A stretch of 64,000 nucleotides of DNA from Bacillota bacterium (GTDB lineage: Bacteria; Bacillota; Bacilli; Alicyclobacillales; SLC66), in contig JAKADA010000001.1 of the NCBI GenBank assembly GCA_021820975.1, positions 1 to 64,000 of the forward strand. The letters are read 5' to 3'. Position numbers and translations under genes: made by a program. This document shows, piece by piece, positions 16,743 to 29,174 of the stretch (positions within the stretch are counted from its first letter, which is position 1; every line of letters starts with the position of its first letter). Under the pieces are notes generated by a model, which searched no databases, was not told the origin of the DNA, and saw nothing but the letters and a program-made list of their open reading frames with translations.

Positions 16743-18281
16743 TTGAGTCGTCATGAAGATTTTGTTGTCGTGTTGGATTTTGGAGGTCAGTATAATCAGT
16801 TAATTGCAAGGCGTATTCGAGATCTGCACGTCTATTCGGAACTTTTGCCTTATGATGTGTCGGCGCAGACGTTGCGCGAAAAAAACGTGAAAGGGATTAT
16901 TTTTTCCGGCGGACCCAAAAGTGTCTATGACCATGGTGCTCCTACGATCGATCCTGCAGTTTATGAATTAGGCGTTCCGATTTTAGGCATCTGTTATGGC
17001 ATGCAACTGATGGCCAAAGATTTTCATGCCACCGTAGAGCGCGCTCCAGCCAGAGAATATGGATCGGCTGATGTGACTGTTGCTTCGCAAAGTCCTTTGT
17101 TTGCAGGGACTCCTACAACGCAACGTGTTTGGATGAGTCATAGTGATGTGGTCACGGCTGTCCCAACAGGGTTTCAGCTTGATGCGCACACACCAAGTGC
17201 GCCTGTCGCTGCCATGAGTGATGCGTTTCGTCACCTGTATGGTGTGCAATTTCATCCTGAAGTACAACACACTGATTTTGGCGATCAATTGTTGCAAAAT
17301 TTCTTGTTTTCGGTGTGCAAATGTAATCCGACGTGGCAGATGGATTCTTTTATTGATGATATGGTTAGTCAGATTTGTGAGCAGGTCGGCGGCGAGCGTG
17401 TCCTTTTGGCTTTATCTGGTGGCGTTGATTCGTCGGTCACAGCGGCATTGCTTCATCGGGCGATTGGGGATCGACTAAGTTGCGTCTTTGTGGATCATGG
17501 TTTCTTGCGGCAAGATGAGGCCGATCAGGTAATGGACATGTTTGCGGGTGTGTTTCATATGGCCATTCATCGCATTGATGCACGTGATCGCTTTTTGACT
17601 TTGCTCGATGGTGTGTCTGATCCAGAACAAAAACGCAAACGCATCGGTGCTGAGTTTATCCATGTGTTTGACGAGACTGCAGCGACTTTGGGAGAATTTA
17701 AGTTTCTTGGTCAAGGAACCTTGTATACCGATGTTATCGAAAGTGGTACGAAGACGGCAGCTACGATCAAATCCCACCATAATGTCGGCGGATTACCGAA
17801 AGATTTGCATTTTGAGCTGATCGAGCCGCTTCGCACGCTCTTTAAAGACGAAGCGCGGGAACTTGGCGAAAAGCTTGGGTTGCCACATCATTTTGTGTGG
17901 CGTCAGCCATTCCCGGGTCCTGGGCTTGCTATTCGTATTATGGGTGAAGTTACAGAAGAAAAGTTGACGATTTTGCAACATGCTGACGCCATCGTTCGTG
18001 AGGAGATCCAAAAAGCGGACCTCATGGGTGAAATTTGGCAGTATTTTGCCGTGCTAACTGGCGTTCGAAGCGTGGGCGTGATGGGGGATGAACGTACGTA
18101 TGGTTATACAGTAGCCATTCGTGCTGTCACATCGCGCGATGGCATGACCGCCCAATTTGCGCACATTCCCTATGAGGTACTTGAACGCATGTCAAGCCGC
18201 ATGTGCAACGAAGTGGCTGGTGTTAATCGTGTGGTTTATGATGTGACGTCAAAGCCGCCTGCAACTATTGAGTGGGAATAA
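16743..18281 (+). CDS. guaA: GMP synthase (glutamine-hydrolysing)
   Basis: A TTG start at 16743, 12 bases after GGAGAGG, gives 512 residues, the usual family length; the in-frame TTG at 16722 overlaps the ribosome site. The class I amidotransferase domain has nucleophile Cys84 in GICYGMQ and His/Glu in FHPEVQHT. The ATP pyrophosphatase P-loop is LSGGVDSSV (about residue 222). The C-terminal dimerisation domain ends [17 protein letters not shown]. It converts XMP to GMP in the cytoplasm. It sits downstream of the TgpA-like gene, unlinked to the pur operon 11 kb away. Confidence 0.96.
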   Translation: MSRHEDFVVVLDFGGQYNQLIARRIRDLHVYSELLPYDVSAQTLREKNVKGIIFSGGPKSVYDHGAPTIDPAVYELGVPILGICYGMQLMAKDFHATVERAPAREYGSADVTVASQSPLFAGTPTTQRVWMSHSDVVTAVPTGFQLDAHTPSAPVAAMSDAFRHLYGVQFHPEVQHTDFGDQLLQNFLFSVCKCNPTWQMDSFIDDMVSQICEQVGGERVLLALSGGVDSSVTAALLHRAIGDRLSCVFVDHGFLRQDEADQVMDMFAGVFHMAIHRIDARDRFLTLLDGVSDPEQKRKRIGAEFIHVFDETAATLGEFKFLGQGTLYTDVIESGTKTAATIKSHHNVGGLPKDLHFELIEPLRTLFKDEARELGEKLGLPHHFVWRQPFPGPGLAIRIMGEVTEEKLTILQHADAIVREEIQKADLMGEIWQYFAVLTGVRSVGVMGDERTYGYTVAIRAVTSRDGMTAQFAHIPYEVLERMSSRMCNEVAGVNRVVYDVTSKPPATIEWE

Positions 18282-18287
18282 ATAAGA

Positions 18288-18328
18288 TACCATGACATTC
18301 CCTGGGCATTCAAGGGACTGTCATGGTA
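18288..18328 (+). terminator. Terminator-like hairpin after guaA
   Basis: TACCATGACA (18288-18297) pairs with TGTCATGGTA (18319-18328), and the inner CCCT pairs with AGGG. The downstream AATTATTTT is a weak U-tract. Confidence 0.65.
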
Positions 18329-18369
18329 AATTATTTTCTGAGTGAATCTATGTACCTCGCGGGATTCCA

Positions 18370-18397
18370 TTGACAATTTCCTAAAGTAAGCTATATT
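18370..18397 (+). promoter_or_regulatory. Sigma-A promoter of lacZ
   Basis: TTGACA (18370-18375) and TATATT (18392-18397) with a 16-base spacer lie 83 bases before the lacZ start. A partial CcpA-type cre site, TGAATGCGTTTACT (18446-18459, two mismatches to the consensus), lies between them and the gene, where it could act as a roadblock. Confidence 0.65.
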
Positions 18398-18461
18398 CAT
18401 GGTGGATACTTATGGCCTCGTGACCATACTTTTTGCACAAATTTATGAATGCGTTTACTAG

Positions 18462-21632
<3,171 letters not shown>

Positions 21633-21666
21633 ATTGTATGTATAGTTAGTTGCAACGGACGATGGA

Positions 21667-22887
21667 ATGATGGGCGGCGACGACGGCATGGTAGATACGA
21701 GCATAACCAACATAAAAGGGGTACGTTGTGCATCAGGCATGATTGGTATCAAAGCGAATGGGGCGGATGATGCGGCACTTTTTGTGGTGGATCAAAAAGC
21801 TGCATATGCAGGTGTGTTTACAACCAATCAATTTAAGAGTGCCTGTGTAGAAAGCGCATCAGAGCGCTTGCATGCAGGAAAGTCTGTGCAAGCTGTGCTA
21901 ATTACAAGCGGTAATGCGAATGCAGGCACCGGCCTTGAAGGACGCGCTGATACGGAACTGTTAGCCGCTGCTGTGGCGAAAGAGGTTGGTTGCCACGCTG
22001 ATGAAGTGATTGTGTTGCATACAGGGGTGATCGGCATTCCTTTGCATGCGGCTCGCCTAATTGAACACATACCATCACTTGTTGGCACGTTATCCGATCA
22101 ACCAAAAGCAGGTATAGACGTGGCACGAGCGATGATGACGACCGATACTGTGCCTAAAACGGCACTTCGCAAAGTTGTACTTCATGGGAAAAAGTATACC
22201 GTGGGCGGCGTTGCTAAAGGGGCTGGTATGATTCATCCCAGGCTTGCAACCATGTTGTCGGTGATTATCACGGACGCGCCTGTCCATGCTTTAGCCTTGC
22301 AAGTTGCGTTAGCCAAAGCTGTGCGGACAAGTTTTAATGCGATTTCTGTCGATGGGGACACCAGTCCTAACGATAGTGTCATCCTGTTAGCGACAGGTGA
22401 AGGGGATTTGTTGACAGCAGAGGATGACGAATTTAAGGTATTTTGTGCTGCGCTGGATGAGGTAGCGAACGATCTTGCGCAAATGATCGTACGCGATGCG
22501 GAAGGGGCAACGAAATTTCTTGAAATTGAAGTGTTGCATGCTGTTTCACAACAAGACGCAGAACAAATTGCAGCTACGGTCGCAACATCGCCCTTAGTGA
22601 AAACGGCATTTTACGGAGAGGACTTTAATCCGGGTCGGATCATTTCTGCCGTTGGACGCTCTGGAGTGACGATCGCTTGGGAGCACTTGACGATGCAAAT
22701 CGGCGGACAAATTGTCTTTCAAGACGGAAAGTTTCGGGAAGTTTCCCCTGATGAGGCTCAGTCAGTCATGGTACAAAAAGACATTGTGATCACGATTGAC
22801 CTTGGACAAGATGAAGCACGGTGTCGATTTTTTACCTGCGATTTGACGCATGACTATGTTTCGATCAATGCGGAATATACGACGTGA
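21667..22887 (+). CDS. argJ: Glutamate N-acetyltransferase / ornithine acetyltransferase
   Basis: The start is either ATG 21667 or ATG 21688; neither has a strong ribosome site. The 400-406 residue product has the typical self-cleavage region KGAGMIHPRLATMLS (Thr nucleophile at about residue 195), VKTAFYGEDFNPGRI and the C-terminal DLTHDYVSINAEYTT. It transfers the acetyl group from N-acetylornithine to glutamate, recycling the acetyl group in arginine synthesis. It is separated by about 22 kb from argCBDFGH, whereas many Bacillota keep argJ between argC and argB. The next gene encodes an N-acetylglutamate synthase-like GNAT, so the pair supplies N-acetylglutamate. Confidence 0.93.
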   Translation: MMGGDDGMVDTSITNIKGVRCASGMIGIKANGADDAALFVVDQKAAYAGVFTTNQFKSACVESASERLHAGKSVQAVLITSGNANAGTGLEGRADTELLAAAVAKEVGCHADEVIVLHTGVIGIPLHAARLIEHIPSLVGTLSDQPKAGIDVARAMMTTDTVPKTALRKVVLHGKKYTVGGVAKGAGMIHPRLATMLSVIITDAPVHALALQVALAKAVRTSFNAISVDGDTSPNDSVILLATGEGDLLTAEDDEFKVFCAALDEVANDLAQMIVRDAEGATKFLEIEVLHAVSQQDAEQIAATVATSPLVKTAFYGEDFNPGRIISAVGRSGVTIAWEHLTMQIGGQIVFQDGKFREVSPDEAQSVMVQKDIVITIDLGQDEARCRFFTCDLTHDYVSINAEYTT

Positions 22888-22914
22888 TTGTCGCTATGAG
22901 GGGAAGCGATTTTT

Positions 22915-23415
22915 GTGATTCGTAAAGCCAAAATTGGTGACGTTGATGCCATCGTCAATTTGCTGTATAGCTATGCACAACAGGGGTTGCTGTTGCCGCG
23001 TACACGACAATCGGTTTGTGAAACACTCGCTGCATTTTGGGTCATCGAGCATCAAGGTAAGGTGGTAGGTACAGCTGCCCTGCACATTTTAGGAGACGAT
23101 CTTGCAGAGATTCGCTCACTCGCTGTTATGGAATCTGTACAAAAGATGGGCTATGGGAGATTGCTTGTTGATGCTTTGTTTGATGCGGCGACGATGATGG
23201 AAATACCACGTGTTTTGGCCTTGACGTATCAGCAGCATTTTTTTGATCGTTGTGGATTTTCTATTGTGGAAAAAGCATCATTACATCGAAAGATCTGGAA
23301 AGATTGTATTCATTGTAAGAAATTTCCTGTTTGTGATGAAATAGCCATGATTCGCCCTACAGTGTTTTATCAAGCGCAAGAAGAGGATACATTCGAAAAA
23401 GTGCATCTAGGTTGA
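22915..23415 (+). CDS. Short GNAT-type N-acetylglutamate synthase
   Basis: GTG 22915 follows GAGGGGAAG. The 166-residue GNAT protein starts IRKAKIGDVDAIVNLL, has the acetyl-CoA loop region SLAVMESVQKMGYGRLLVDAL (about residues 66-86) and ALTYQQHFFDRCGF. The tail has three cysteines, DCIHCKKFPVCDEIAM. This matches the short ArgA-type N-acetyltransferases that carry out the first step of arginine synthesis in several Bacillota and other phyla. It lies 27 bases after argJ, which strongly supports this role. With a recycling ArgJ present it would be anaplerotic. Confidence 0.85.
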   Translation: MIRKAKIGDVDAIVNLLYSYAQQGLLLPRTRQSVCETLAAFWVIEHQGKVVGTAALHILGDDLAEIRSLAVMESVQKMGYGRLLVDALFDAATMMEIPRVLALTYQQHFFDRCGFSIVEKASLHRKIWKDCIHCKKFPVCDEIAMIRPTVFYQAQEEDTFEKVHLG

Positions 23416-23464
23416 TTAGTCGGTACGATGCTGACAGAACCTTTGCAAATCGTATACATAGACA

Positions 23465-23495
23465 ACATCCCCTAGACTAGTCCTCTAGGGGATGT
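23465..23495. terminator. Bidirectional terminator between convergent genes
   Basis: ACATCCCCTAG (23465-23475) and CTAGGGGATGT (23485-23495) form an 11-bp perfect stem with a 9-base loop. It lies between the GNAT gene (plus) and the flavoprotein gene (minus). Confidence 0.8.
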
Positions 23496-23543
23496 GTGTA
23501 TTGTGTCAGCTTGGCTTATGTGTGTGGCATCGGTATAGATAAA

Positions 23544-24968
23544 TTAGAGGGTTACAGCGATATTGCGGGCAATAAAGACTCCGCTGCTCGCTGCTTGGGC
23601 GATGCCACGTGATAATCCAGGGCCATCCCCTGCGCAAAATAATCCTTTGATTTTCGTCTCCAAATGGTTGTCGACTTGCGCCCGCGCTGCATAAAACTTT
23701 GCTTCGACACCATAAAAGAGCGTATGTTCACTCGCAATACCCGGTGTGACATGATCGAGTGCTTCGATCATTTCTTGTAAAGCCACCATGGTTTTATATG
23801 GTAACACAAGGCCGAGATCACCGGGAACAGCTTCTTTCATCGTAGGTTCGATAAAGCCATCTTTAATGCGCTCCGGCGTGCTACGCCTTCCTTTGAGTAA
23901 ATCACCGTATTTTTGTACGATGATCGATCCATTGGATAAAGCGTTGGCATGACCGCATATTTGTTTGGCAAATTCATTGGGCTTATCAAAAGGTTCTGTA
24001 AAGCGATGACTGACAAGTAACGCGAAATTCGTGTTGGGCGTTCCTAATTCAGGATCTTTATAAGCATGACCATTGGCAGCCATAATGCCAGTATGATTTT
24101 CTACCACCACATGACCGGATGGGTTACTGCAAAACGTCCTGACGTGCAAGCCTGTCGATGGTGATTGGTAAATAAATTTACCTTCATACAGATGTTCATT
24201 GATCTCTTGCATCACGACATTCGATGTTTCGACGCGAACGCCAATGTCCACCTGATTGTTCGTCATTTTAATGGCATGTCGGCGAAGCAAGTCAGATAAC
24301 CACGTCGAACCGTCGCGACCTGGTGCCAAGATCACATGATTGGCTTTCAGTTCCGTACCATCGCGCAGGACAATACCTTGTACCATATCATTATCGACAA
24401 GTATATCTTCGACAAAGGCGCGAAATTGCATATCGATGTGTTGTTCGAGGTACGCAAAAATCGAATTCATCAGCTCAAGGTTGCGATCCGTACCGATATG
24501 GCGGACACGAGCGCGTAAGAGCTTGAGACCGACACCGATGGCTCGCCGTTCAATGTTCGCTACTTCTGGCGTTGAAGGATTGGTGATGGAGCCTGGTGCG
24601 CCATGATTAAGGTTGATAGCATCTACATATTCGATGAGATTTAGGACTTGCGATGAACTCATGAAGTCCTGCAAGTAGCCGCCAAACTCTGCGGTGATAT
24701 TGAATTTGCCATCGCTAAAACTACCGGCACCGCCGGCGCCATTGATGACACCGCAGGCAGGCCAACAGGATGCATACGTTTTGATATGATTGGGTGGTGG
24801 GCATTTCTCGATTTTACCTTCCATGATTGGGCAATGGCGATAACGTGCTTCCACGCCTTTATCGATAAGCAATACTTTTGCTTGTGGAGTTATACGTGTA
24901 AATTCATAGGCAGCATACAGCCCGGCAGGACCTGCTCCCACAATAATAACATCATAGTGTTGTTGCAA
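23544..24968 (-). CDS. FAD-dependent oxidoreductase (Rossmann-fold flavoprotein)
   Basis: The best start is TTG 24968-24966, seven bases after AGGGGGA on the minus strand; an upstream in-frame TTG (25004) lacks a site. The 474-residue product opens with YDVIIVGAGPAGLYAAYE (FAD ADP-binding) and ends with GLFCAGDGPGLSRGIAQAASSGVFIARNI, the C-terminal FAD motif. A GGAGSFSDGK segment (about residues 77-87) and several conserved Cys (HCPIMEGKIEKCPPP, CWPACG) occur in the N-terminal third. It resembles the broad family of FAD-utilising dehydrogenases annotated from COG2509. The substrate is unknown. The neighbours do not reveal a pathway. Confidence 0.8.
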   Translation of the reverse strand: MQQHYDVIIVGAGPAGLYAAYEFTRITPQAKVLLIDKGVEARYRHCPIMEGKIEKCPPPNHIKTYASCWPACGVINGAGGAGSFSDGKFNITAEFGGYLQDFMSSSQVLNLIEYVDAINLNHGAPGSITNPSTPEVANIERRAIGVGLKLLRARVRHIGTDRNLELMNSIFAYLEQHIDMQFRAFVEDILVDNDMVQGIVLRDGTELKANHVILAPGRDGSTWLSDLLRRHAIKMTNNQVDIGVRVETSNVVMQEINEHLYEGKFIYQSPSTGLHVRTFCSNPSGHVVVENHTGIMAANGHAYKDPELGTPNTNFALLVSHRFTEPFDKPNEFAKQICGHANALSNGSIIVQKYGDLLKGRRSTPERIKDGFIEPTMKEAVPGDLGLVLPYKTMVALQEMIEALDHVTPGIASEHTLFYGVEAKFYAARAQVDNHLETKIKGLFCAGDGPGLSRGIAQAASSGVFIARNIAVTL

Positions 24969-25048
24969 TGAAAATTCCCCCTGAACACCTACACTGACTT
25001 TCAAGTGCCCGCGATATTGTACAACCTACTTCGCAAAATGTACAGGGG

Positions 25049-26332
25049 TTATTTGCGAGTCATCCATGCTAGGAGCCGCTTAAGAGGCCAGGTGTTGATC
25101 ACACGCTCCTTTGGTACCCACCCTTTTTTCGCCATATCGATACCATACTGTTCTATGCGTGTGAGGTTTTCGATAGAGTGCGCATCGCTGTCGATGCTAA
25201 AGAGACATCCTGCTTCAACAGCACGGCGTAATAAGAGCGGGTCAAGATCGAGACGTTCAGGATTTGCATTGCATTCGATAGCAACGTCGTGTTCGCGAGC
25301 GGCGTAAAACACCTGATCAAAGTCAAGGGGAAATGATTCGCGTCTTCCAAGCATGCGTCCTGTCGGGTGTGCCAGGATATGCACGTACGGGGATTGAATT
25401 GCATAGAGCGCTCGTGCGGTCAATTCTGCTTTTGTTTGGCGCATCGCGGTGTGGATCGAAGCGACGACAAAATCCAGTTGACGTAAGATAGTGTCAGGGA
25501 AATCGAGTTTGGCACTCGCTGTAATGTCGACTTCAGAACCGTGAAAAATCGTAATTTGCGGATACATTTCGCGTATGCGCAAGAGCTCTTCGTGTTGTTC
25601 TAGTAAGCGATCATAGGATAAGCCATGCGCCACAGTCAGGCCTTGCGAGTGGTCGCTGATCGTCATATAACGGTAACCGCGACCAATGCAGGCTTTGACC
25701 ATAGCTTCTAAAGTGTCATGACCATCGCTGTAGGTGGTATGCATATGCAAATCGCCTTGAATGTCTGTGCGATCGACGAGTGTCTGGGGATCCTTTGTCA
25801 TCGACACACCGTCACGAAGAAGAGGGATGATGAAAGGAAATCCTGCCTTGGCATAGACTTCATGCTCGGATTCTTGCTCAGATGTGGGCAATGCTGGCGA
25901 TGCTATTTTACCTTGCAGAATCTCGTTATGTAGTGCATCGCCACTTAGGTAGACGTTTGCCATCGCCCATAAAGGTGGTGTGATGAAAAGAACAGCAACA
26001 GGAATTTTTCGATCTTCAAGCTCGATGATGCGCGTCATAGCTTGCATCGGACTGATCATCGAACGAACTGGATTTCGCACAAAGTCATCCACTGAAGAAA
26101 GTACATAATTTTTTGATTGCAAAATAGGCATAATTTGACCATCTGCTTGCCTGATGCAGGCAAGCACAAGGACATGATCGGATAATGGGTCACGTCGTCG
26201 CACACTGCCTGATGGGGCACAGTCGATCACTCCCTGTACGCAGGAGAGTTCCTGAATAACCGTGTTTGCCGCAGCTTCAGCAAGTCGCAAAGGTAGTTTT
26301 TGCTTGGTGCGATTATTCATGAAGGACGGCAT
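25049..26332 (-). CDS. PHP-domain phosphoesterase derived from DNA polymerase X
   Basis: The 427-residue product has a C-terminal PHP domain with all metal motifs: DLHMHTTYSDG (about residue 194), ISDHS, FHGSEVDI, VASIHTAM, ILAHPTGR, IECNANP and IDSDAHS. Bacterial PolX proteins end in such a domain. The N-terminal 180 residues look like the remaining part of the PolX palm and thumb: GSVRRRDPLSDH matches the GSxRR motif, but the DxD metal pair after it (usually GDID) is missing, and the 8-kDa/HhH region is absent. The polymerase should therefore be inactive, leaving a PHP phosphatase or nuclease. The start ATG 26332 or 26320 lies inside the end of the glycosyltransferase gene. No strong ribosome site is visible, so translation is probably coupled. 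Confidence 0.82.
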   Translation of the reverse strand: MPSFMNNRTKQKLPLRLAEAAANTVIQELSCVQGVIDCAPSGSVRRRDPLSDHVLVLACIRQADGQIMPILQSKNYVLSSVDDFVRNPVRSMISPMQAMTRIIELEDRKIPVAVLFITPPLWAMANVYLSGDALHNEILQGKIASPALPTSEQESEHEVYAKAGFPFIIPLLRDGVSMTKDPQTLVDRTDIQGDLHMHTTYSDGHDTLEAMVKACIGRGYRYMTISDHSQGLTVAHGLSYDRLLEQHEELLRIREMYPQITIFHGSEVDITASAKLDFPDTILRQLDFVVASIHTAMRQTKAELTARALYAIQSPYVHILAHPTGRMLGRRESFPLDFDQVFYAAREHDVAIECNANPERLDLDPLLLRRAVEAGCLFSIDSDAHSIENLTRIEQYGIDMAKKGWVPKERVINTWPLKRLLAWMTRK

Positions 26333-27656
26333 TAAGTTGCTCTGCTAGCATGCGAGTCTGCTCCTTTCGATCGTACATAATGGCAAGCGGACTTTGTTGC
26401 CATTTGGCTAAGTCACCGGATTGCCAGAGGGTGTAAAATTGTTCAACGGCTCGCTTGGCGTCTGCACTTTGATCAGGTTCCCCTAAAAGTCCAGCATGAC
26501 ATTCGTCAATAAGTCGACTGGCTTCCCCTTTTTGGACCAAAGCCAAAATTGGACGACTCATTCCTAAGTATTCGTACAATTTGGCGGGAACATACGCGCC
26601 TGCTCCATGCGTTTGATCACCGACAAGAAGTAAGACGTCAGATTTCGCCATCCATTCAACGTGCGCACTGTGCGCCACGTACCCAACCACGTTGACAACG
26701 TCTGACAACCCAAGGCGGTTCACTATGTCATGATTATCCTGTTTACCGGGATAATCAAAGACACCTGCAAAATAAACACGAATCTTGTCTTTCGGGACAG
26801 TTCCGCTGGAAATGGCAGCAGCCAAACCTTCTAAAAAGCTTTTGGGCGACCGTTTACCATACAAAATGCCGCCATAATAGATCGTCATCACATCAGGATC
26901 ACGGACAACATCATGTGAAAGGGTGAGATCGGCGCGATCAAATCCATTAGCAATGACATGAAACTTGTCTTCTTGTTTTTTGTAGCGCATGGCAAAGTCA
27001 TGACGAAAGGATTCCGTGACTGTAATGACTCGTGTTGCCCGTACAATAGCATAGGCTTCAAGCCACTCATTGATGCCATGGCGAAAACCAACTTGCTTAC
27101 GGTGCAAGTTAGCGACAAAAGGATCACGAAAATCTAGGATCAAAGGGATACCTGTACGTTCACTGAGTGTTGCTGCTACGAGCAACGATGAGGCAGGTGG
27201 CGATGTCGCATAGATCGCATGAATGGTGTGCTGTTGTGCAATTTGTAAACCAAGGGCTACAGCTTGATTGATCCACAACATCGTTTCATCAGGGATCATC
27301 AAGGCATCTTTCACACGCTTGCCTGTGCTGATCACTTTACGCTTTAAGCTAGGTGATGCATTGCTTGGTTTTGGTGTTGACTCGGTAAAAGAGGATGTTG
27401 CCTTTTGATCCTTTTTTCGAAGTCGCGACTGTATGTGCGTCATAGGGTCATTGGCGCGATAGATTGGTACATCGGATAATGCATCAAGCAATGAAGCATC
27501 CCAAGTCGCACTGTAACGTGCAACTTGGGTAAGAACGATTGGGTTCCAGCCAAATTCTTTGAGATATTGAGCAAATTTAAAGGGGCGTTGTACGCCGACG
27601 CCACCGATTGGCGGAAATTCATGCGCGATGAGTAAGACATTTTTTTTAGCTAGCAT
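26313..27656 (-). CDS. Glycosyltransferase family 4-like protein
   Basis: The start ATG 27656-27654 follows GAGGAGA on the minus strand. The 447-residue product begins KKNVLLIAHEFPPIGGVGVQRPFKF, the N-terminal GT4 donor fold with the GG loop. The C-terminal half has YYGGILYGKRSPKSFLEGL and PAKLYEYLGMSRPILALVQKGEASRLI, which correspond to the nucleotide-sugar-binding region with conserved Glu in YEYL. It probably transfers a sugar to an envelope glycan or lipid. It lies 11 bases after the nucleotide-sugar dehydrogenase gene, so that product may supply its donor (inference). It has no signal peptide or clear membrane helix. Confidence 0.83.
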   Translation of the reverse strand: MLAKKNVLLIAHEFPPIGGVGVQRPFKFAQYLKEFGWNPIVLTQVARYSATWDASLLDALSDVPIYRANDPMTHIQSRLRKKDQKATSSFTESTPKPSNASPSLKRKVISTGKRVKDALMIPDETMLWINQAVALGLQIAQQHTIHAIYATSPPASSLLVAATLSERTGIPLILDFRDPFVANLHRKQVGFRHGINEWLEAYAIVRATRVITVTESFRHDFAMRYKKQEDKFHVIANGFDRADLTLSHDVVRDPDVMTIYYGGILYGKRSPKSFLEGLAAAISSGTVPKDKIRVYFAGVFDYPGKQDNHDIVNRLGLSDVVNVVGYVAHSAHVEWMAKSDVLLLVGDQTHGAGAYVPAKLYEYLGMSRPILALVQKGEASRLIDECHAGLLGEPDQSADAKRAVEQFYTLWQSGDLAKWQQSPLAIMYDRKEQTRMLAEQLNAVLHE

Positions 27657-27667
27657 AAAAGGTCTCC

Positions 27668-28999
27668 TCAGATACGCAATAACGGCGTATCGGACAGGCC
27701 ATCTTGGACGATCGCTTCGCAAGCGTCAAACACCAAACGACAGGATGGCGCCATTTTCAAGAGTGTCGATAAAGCCATCGTATGCCAGTGTTCTTGTAAA
27801 ATGGTAATAAGAATGACATCAGCATCGCCAAGGCATGCTTCGAGTGTGGGTACTGAAAAGTTATGATGTTCCACAGGCACTAACGGATCGTATGCTGTTA
27901 CTTTTGCACCGCGATGCAAGAGTTCTTCAACTAAAGTAACACTTGGGCTGATACGGTCGTCATTCGAGAAGTTTTTCATAGCAAGACCAAGCACTGCAAA
28001 GCGCGTTTGCGTAAAGTCGATGCCACCAAGCTTATGATCTATGCGGCTTAAGATTGCATTAGGTACATAATCATTGGTCTTTCGTGCTGTCGATAAGATC
28101 GGTAAATTGAGGTCTACGGCATCTGCTTTATGCTGTAAATAATAGTAGGCATTAGGGATGCAATAGCCGCCGACCCCTGCCCCTGGGGTTAAAAGATTGA
28201 CCCGCGGATGCGTATTGGCGAGTCGAATCAATTCGCTTGTGCGAAGCCCTGTTGCTTGGGCCAATTGCGCAATTTCTTGCACCATGGCAATATTCACATC
28301 GCGTTGCACATTTTCTACGACTTTAACGGTTTCCGCCATCTCCATGGAAGATGTCTCATGAAATGTGGCGCGATTAATGCGACGCAAAACTTCTTTAGCA
28401 TGTTCTGTGCTTTCTTGGTTCATGCCGCCGATAAGGACATCGATAGTCTGGAATTCTTCCATGGCTCGGCCTTCTGCGACACGTTCTGGTGCATAAGCGA
28501 CGTGCACATCGATACCGATCTTATAAGGGCTGATGCTCTCAAGTAACGGGATCAAACGTTCCTGGACAGTTCCTGGTACATGTGTACTACGATAGAGGAT
28601 CAAATCGCCTGGTTTGACGACTTTTGCGAGTTCCTTTGTGGCTGACTCTAAAGCGTCATAATAAGGTGCCCCCTGAATGATCGGAATGCCTACTGTAACG
28701 ATATAGGCACCAACTTCTTGCGCCGCCTGTGCATAATTTGTAGTTGGTATAAACAGGTTATTTTGTAGGGCATCTTGCAAATAATATTGAAGCGTATGGC
28801 CCTCGTAGTTTTCAATGCTATCGGTGATTCCTTGTTGCAAACGTTGAATATGCGCCTCATTAACATCAAGGCCAATGACTTTATAGTGATTGCGCGTATA
28901 AGACATGGAAAGTGGGAGCCCGATAAAACCGAGTCCAACGATCGCTACTGCAGATACGTTATGTTGTTTATCGATAGATGAATGGTTGGAATCTTGCAC
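27668..28999 (-). CDS. UDP-sugar dehydrogenase (UDP-glucose/ManNAc dehydrogenase family)
   Basis: GTG 28999-28997 is nine bases after AGGAGG. The 443-residue enzyme has the NAD-binding start AIVGLGFIGLPLSMSY, the middle helix AETVKVVENVQRDVNIAM with the catalytic Lys, and catalytic Cys in GAGVGGYCIPNAYYY (about residue 284). The C-terminal UDP-binding domain has FAVLGLAMKNFSNDDRISPS. It should oxidise a UDP-hexose twice to the uronate. The substrate (UDP-glucose, UDP-GlcNAc or UDP-ManNAc) cannot be decided. The STVPPGT motif reads STHVPGTV, a mild departure. It is the first gene of a minus-strand cluster with the glycosyltransferase, divergent from purB. Confidence 0.86.
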   Translation of the reverse strand: MQDSNHSSIDKQHNVSAVAIVGLGFIGLPLSMSYTRNHYKVIGLDVNEAHIQRLQQGITDSIENYEGHTLQYYLQDALQNNLFIPTTNYAQAAQEVGAYIVTVGIPIIQGAPYYDALESATKELAKVVKPGDLILYRSTHVPGTVQERLIPLLESISPYKIGIDVHVAYAPERVAEGRAMEEFQTIDVLIGGMNQESTEHAKEVLRRINRATFHETSSMEMAETVKVVENVQRDVNIAMVQEIAQLAQATGLRTSELIRLANTHPRVNLLTPGAGVGGYCIPNAYYYLQHKADAVDLNLPILSTARKTNDYVPNAILSRIDHKLGGIDFTQTRFAVLGLAMKNFSNDDRISPSVTLVEELLHRGAKVTAYDPLVPVEHHNFSVPTLEACLGDADVILITILQEHWHTMALSTLLKMAPSCRLVFDACEAIVQDGLSDTPLLRI

Positions 29000-29102
29000 A
29001 GAGCGTGCCCTCCTAGTAGACCACTTCTTGCAACCCTTATCTTACGTAGTGTAGCGAAGTCTTCCTTAGAGTGTCAAGGCACGAAAACCGAGTGCTAAAT
29101 AG

Positions 29103-29136
29103 CGAACATTTAACTTAGAAATATAGTAAATGTTCG
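29103..29136. promoter_or_regulatory. Twin PurBox (PurR operator) of the purine operon
   Basis: CGAACATTT (29103-29111) and AAATGTTCG (29128-29136) are exact inverted repeats separated by 16 bases. This matches the B. subtilis PurR operator in both CGAA core and spacing. It ends 10 bases before the -35 box of the purB promoter, so PurR should repress the operon when PRPP is low. Confidence 0.88.
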
Positions 29137-29145
29137 TATTTTGTA

Positions 29146-29174
29146 TTGACCGAAGCAAGGTGTCTTGTTAGACT
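29146..29174 (+). promoter_or_regulatory. Sigma-A promoter of the pur operon
   Basis: TTGACC (29146-29151) and TAGACT (29169-29174) with a 17-base spacer lie 52 bases before purB. The short leader leaves no room for the guanine riboswitch found before the B. subtilis pur operon. Confidence 0.8.

Noticed and set aside
18446-18459. Confident CcpA cre site
   Set aside because: Two mismatches to the consensus; kept only as a note within the lacZ promoter entry.
24323-24606. Three overlapping plus-strand frames inside the flavoprotein gene
   Set aside because: They are shadows of the minus-strand coding sequence.
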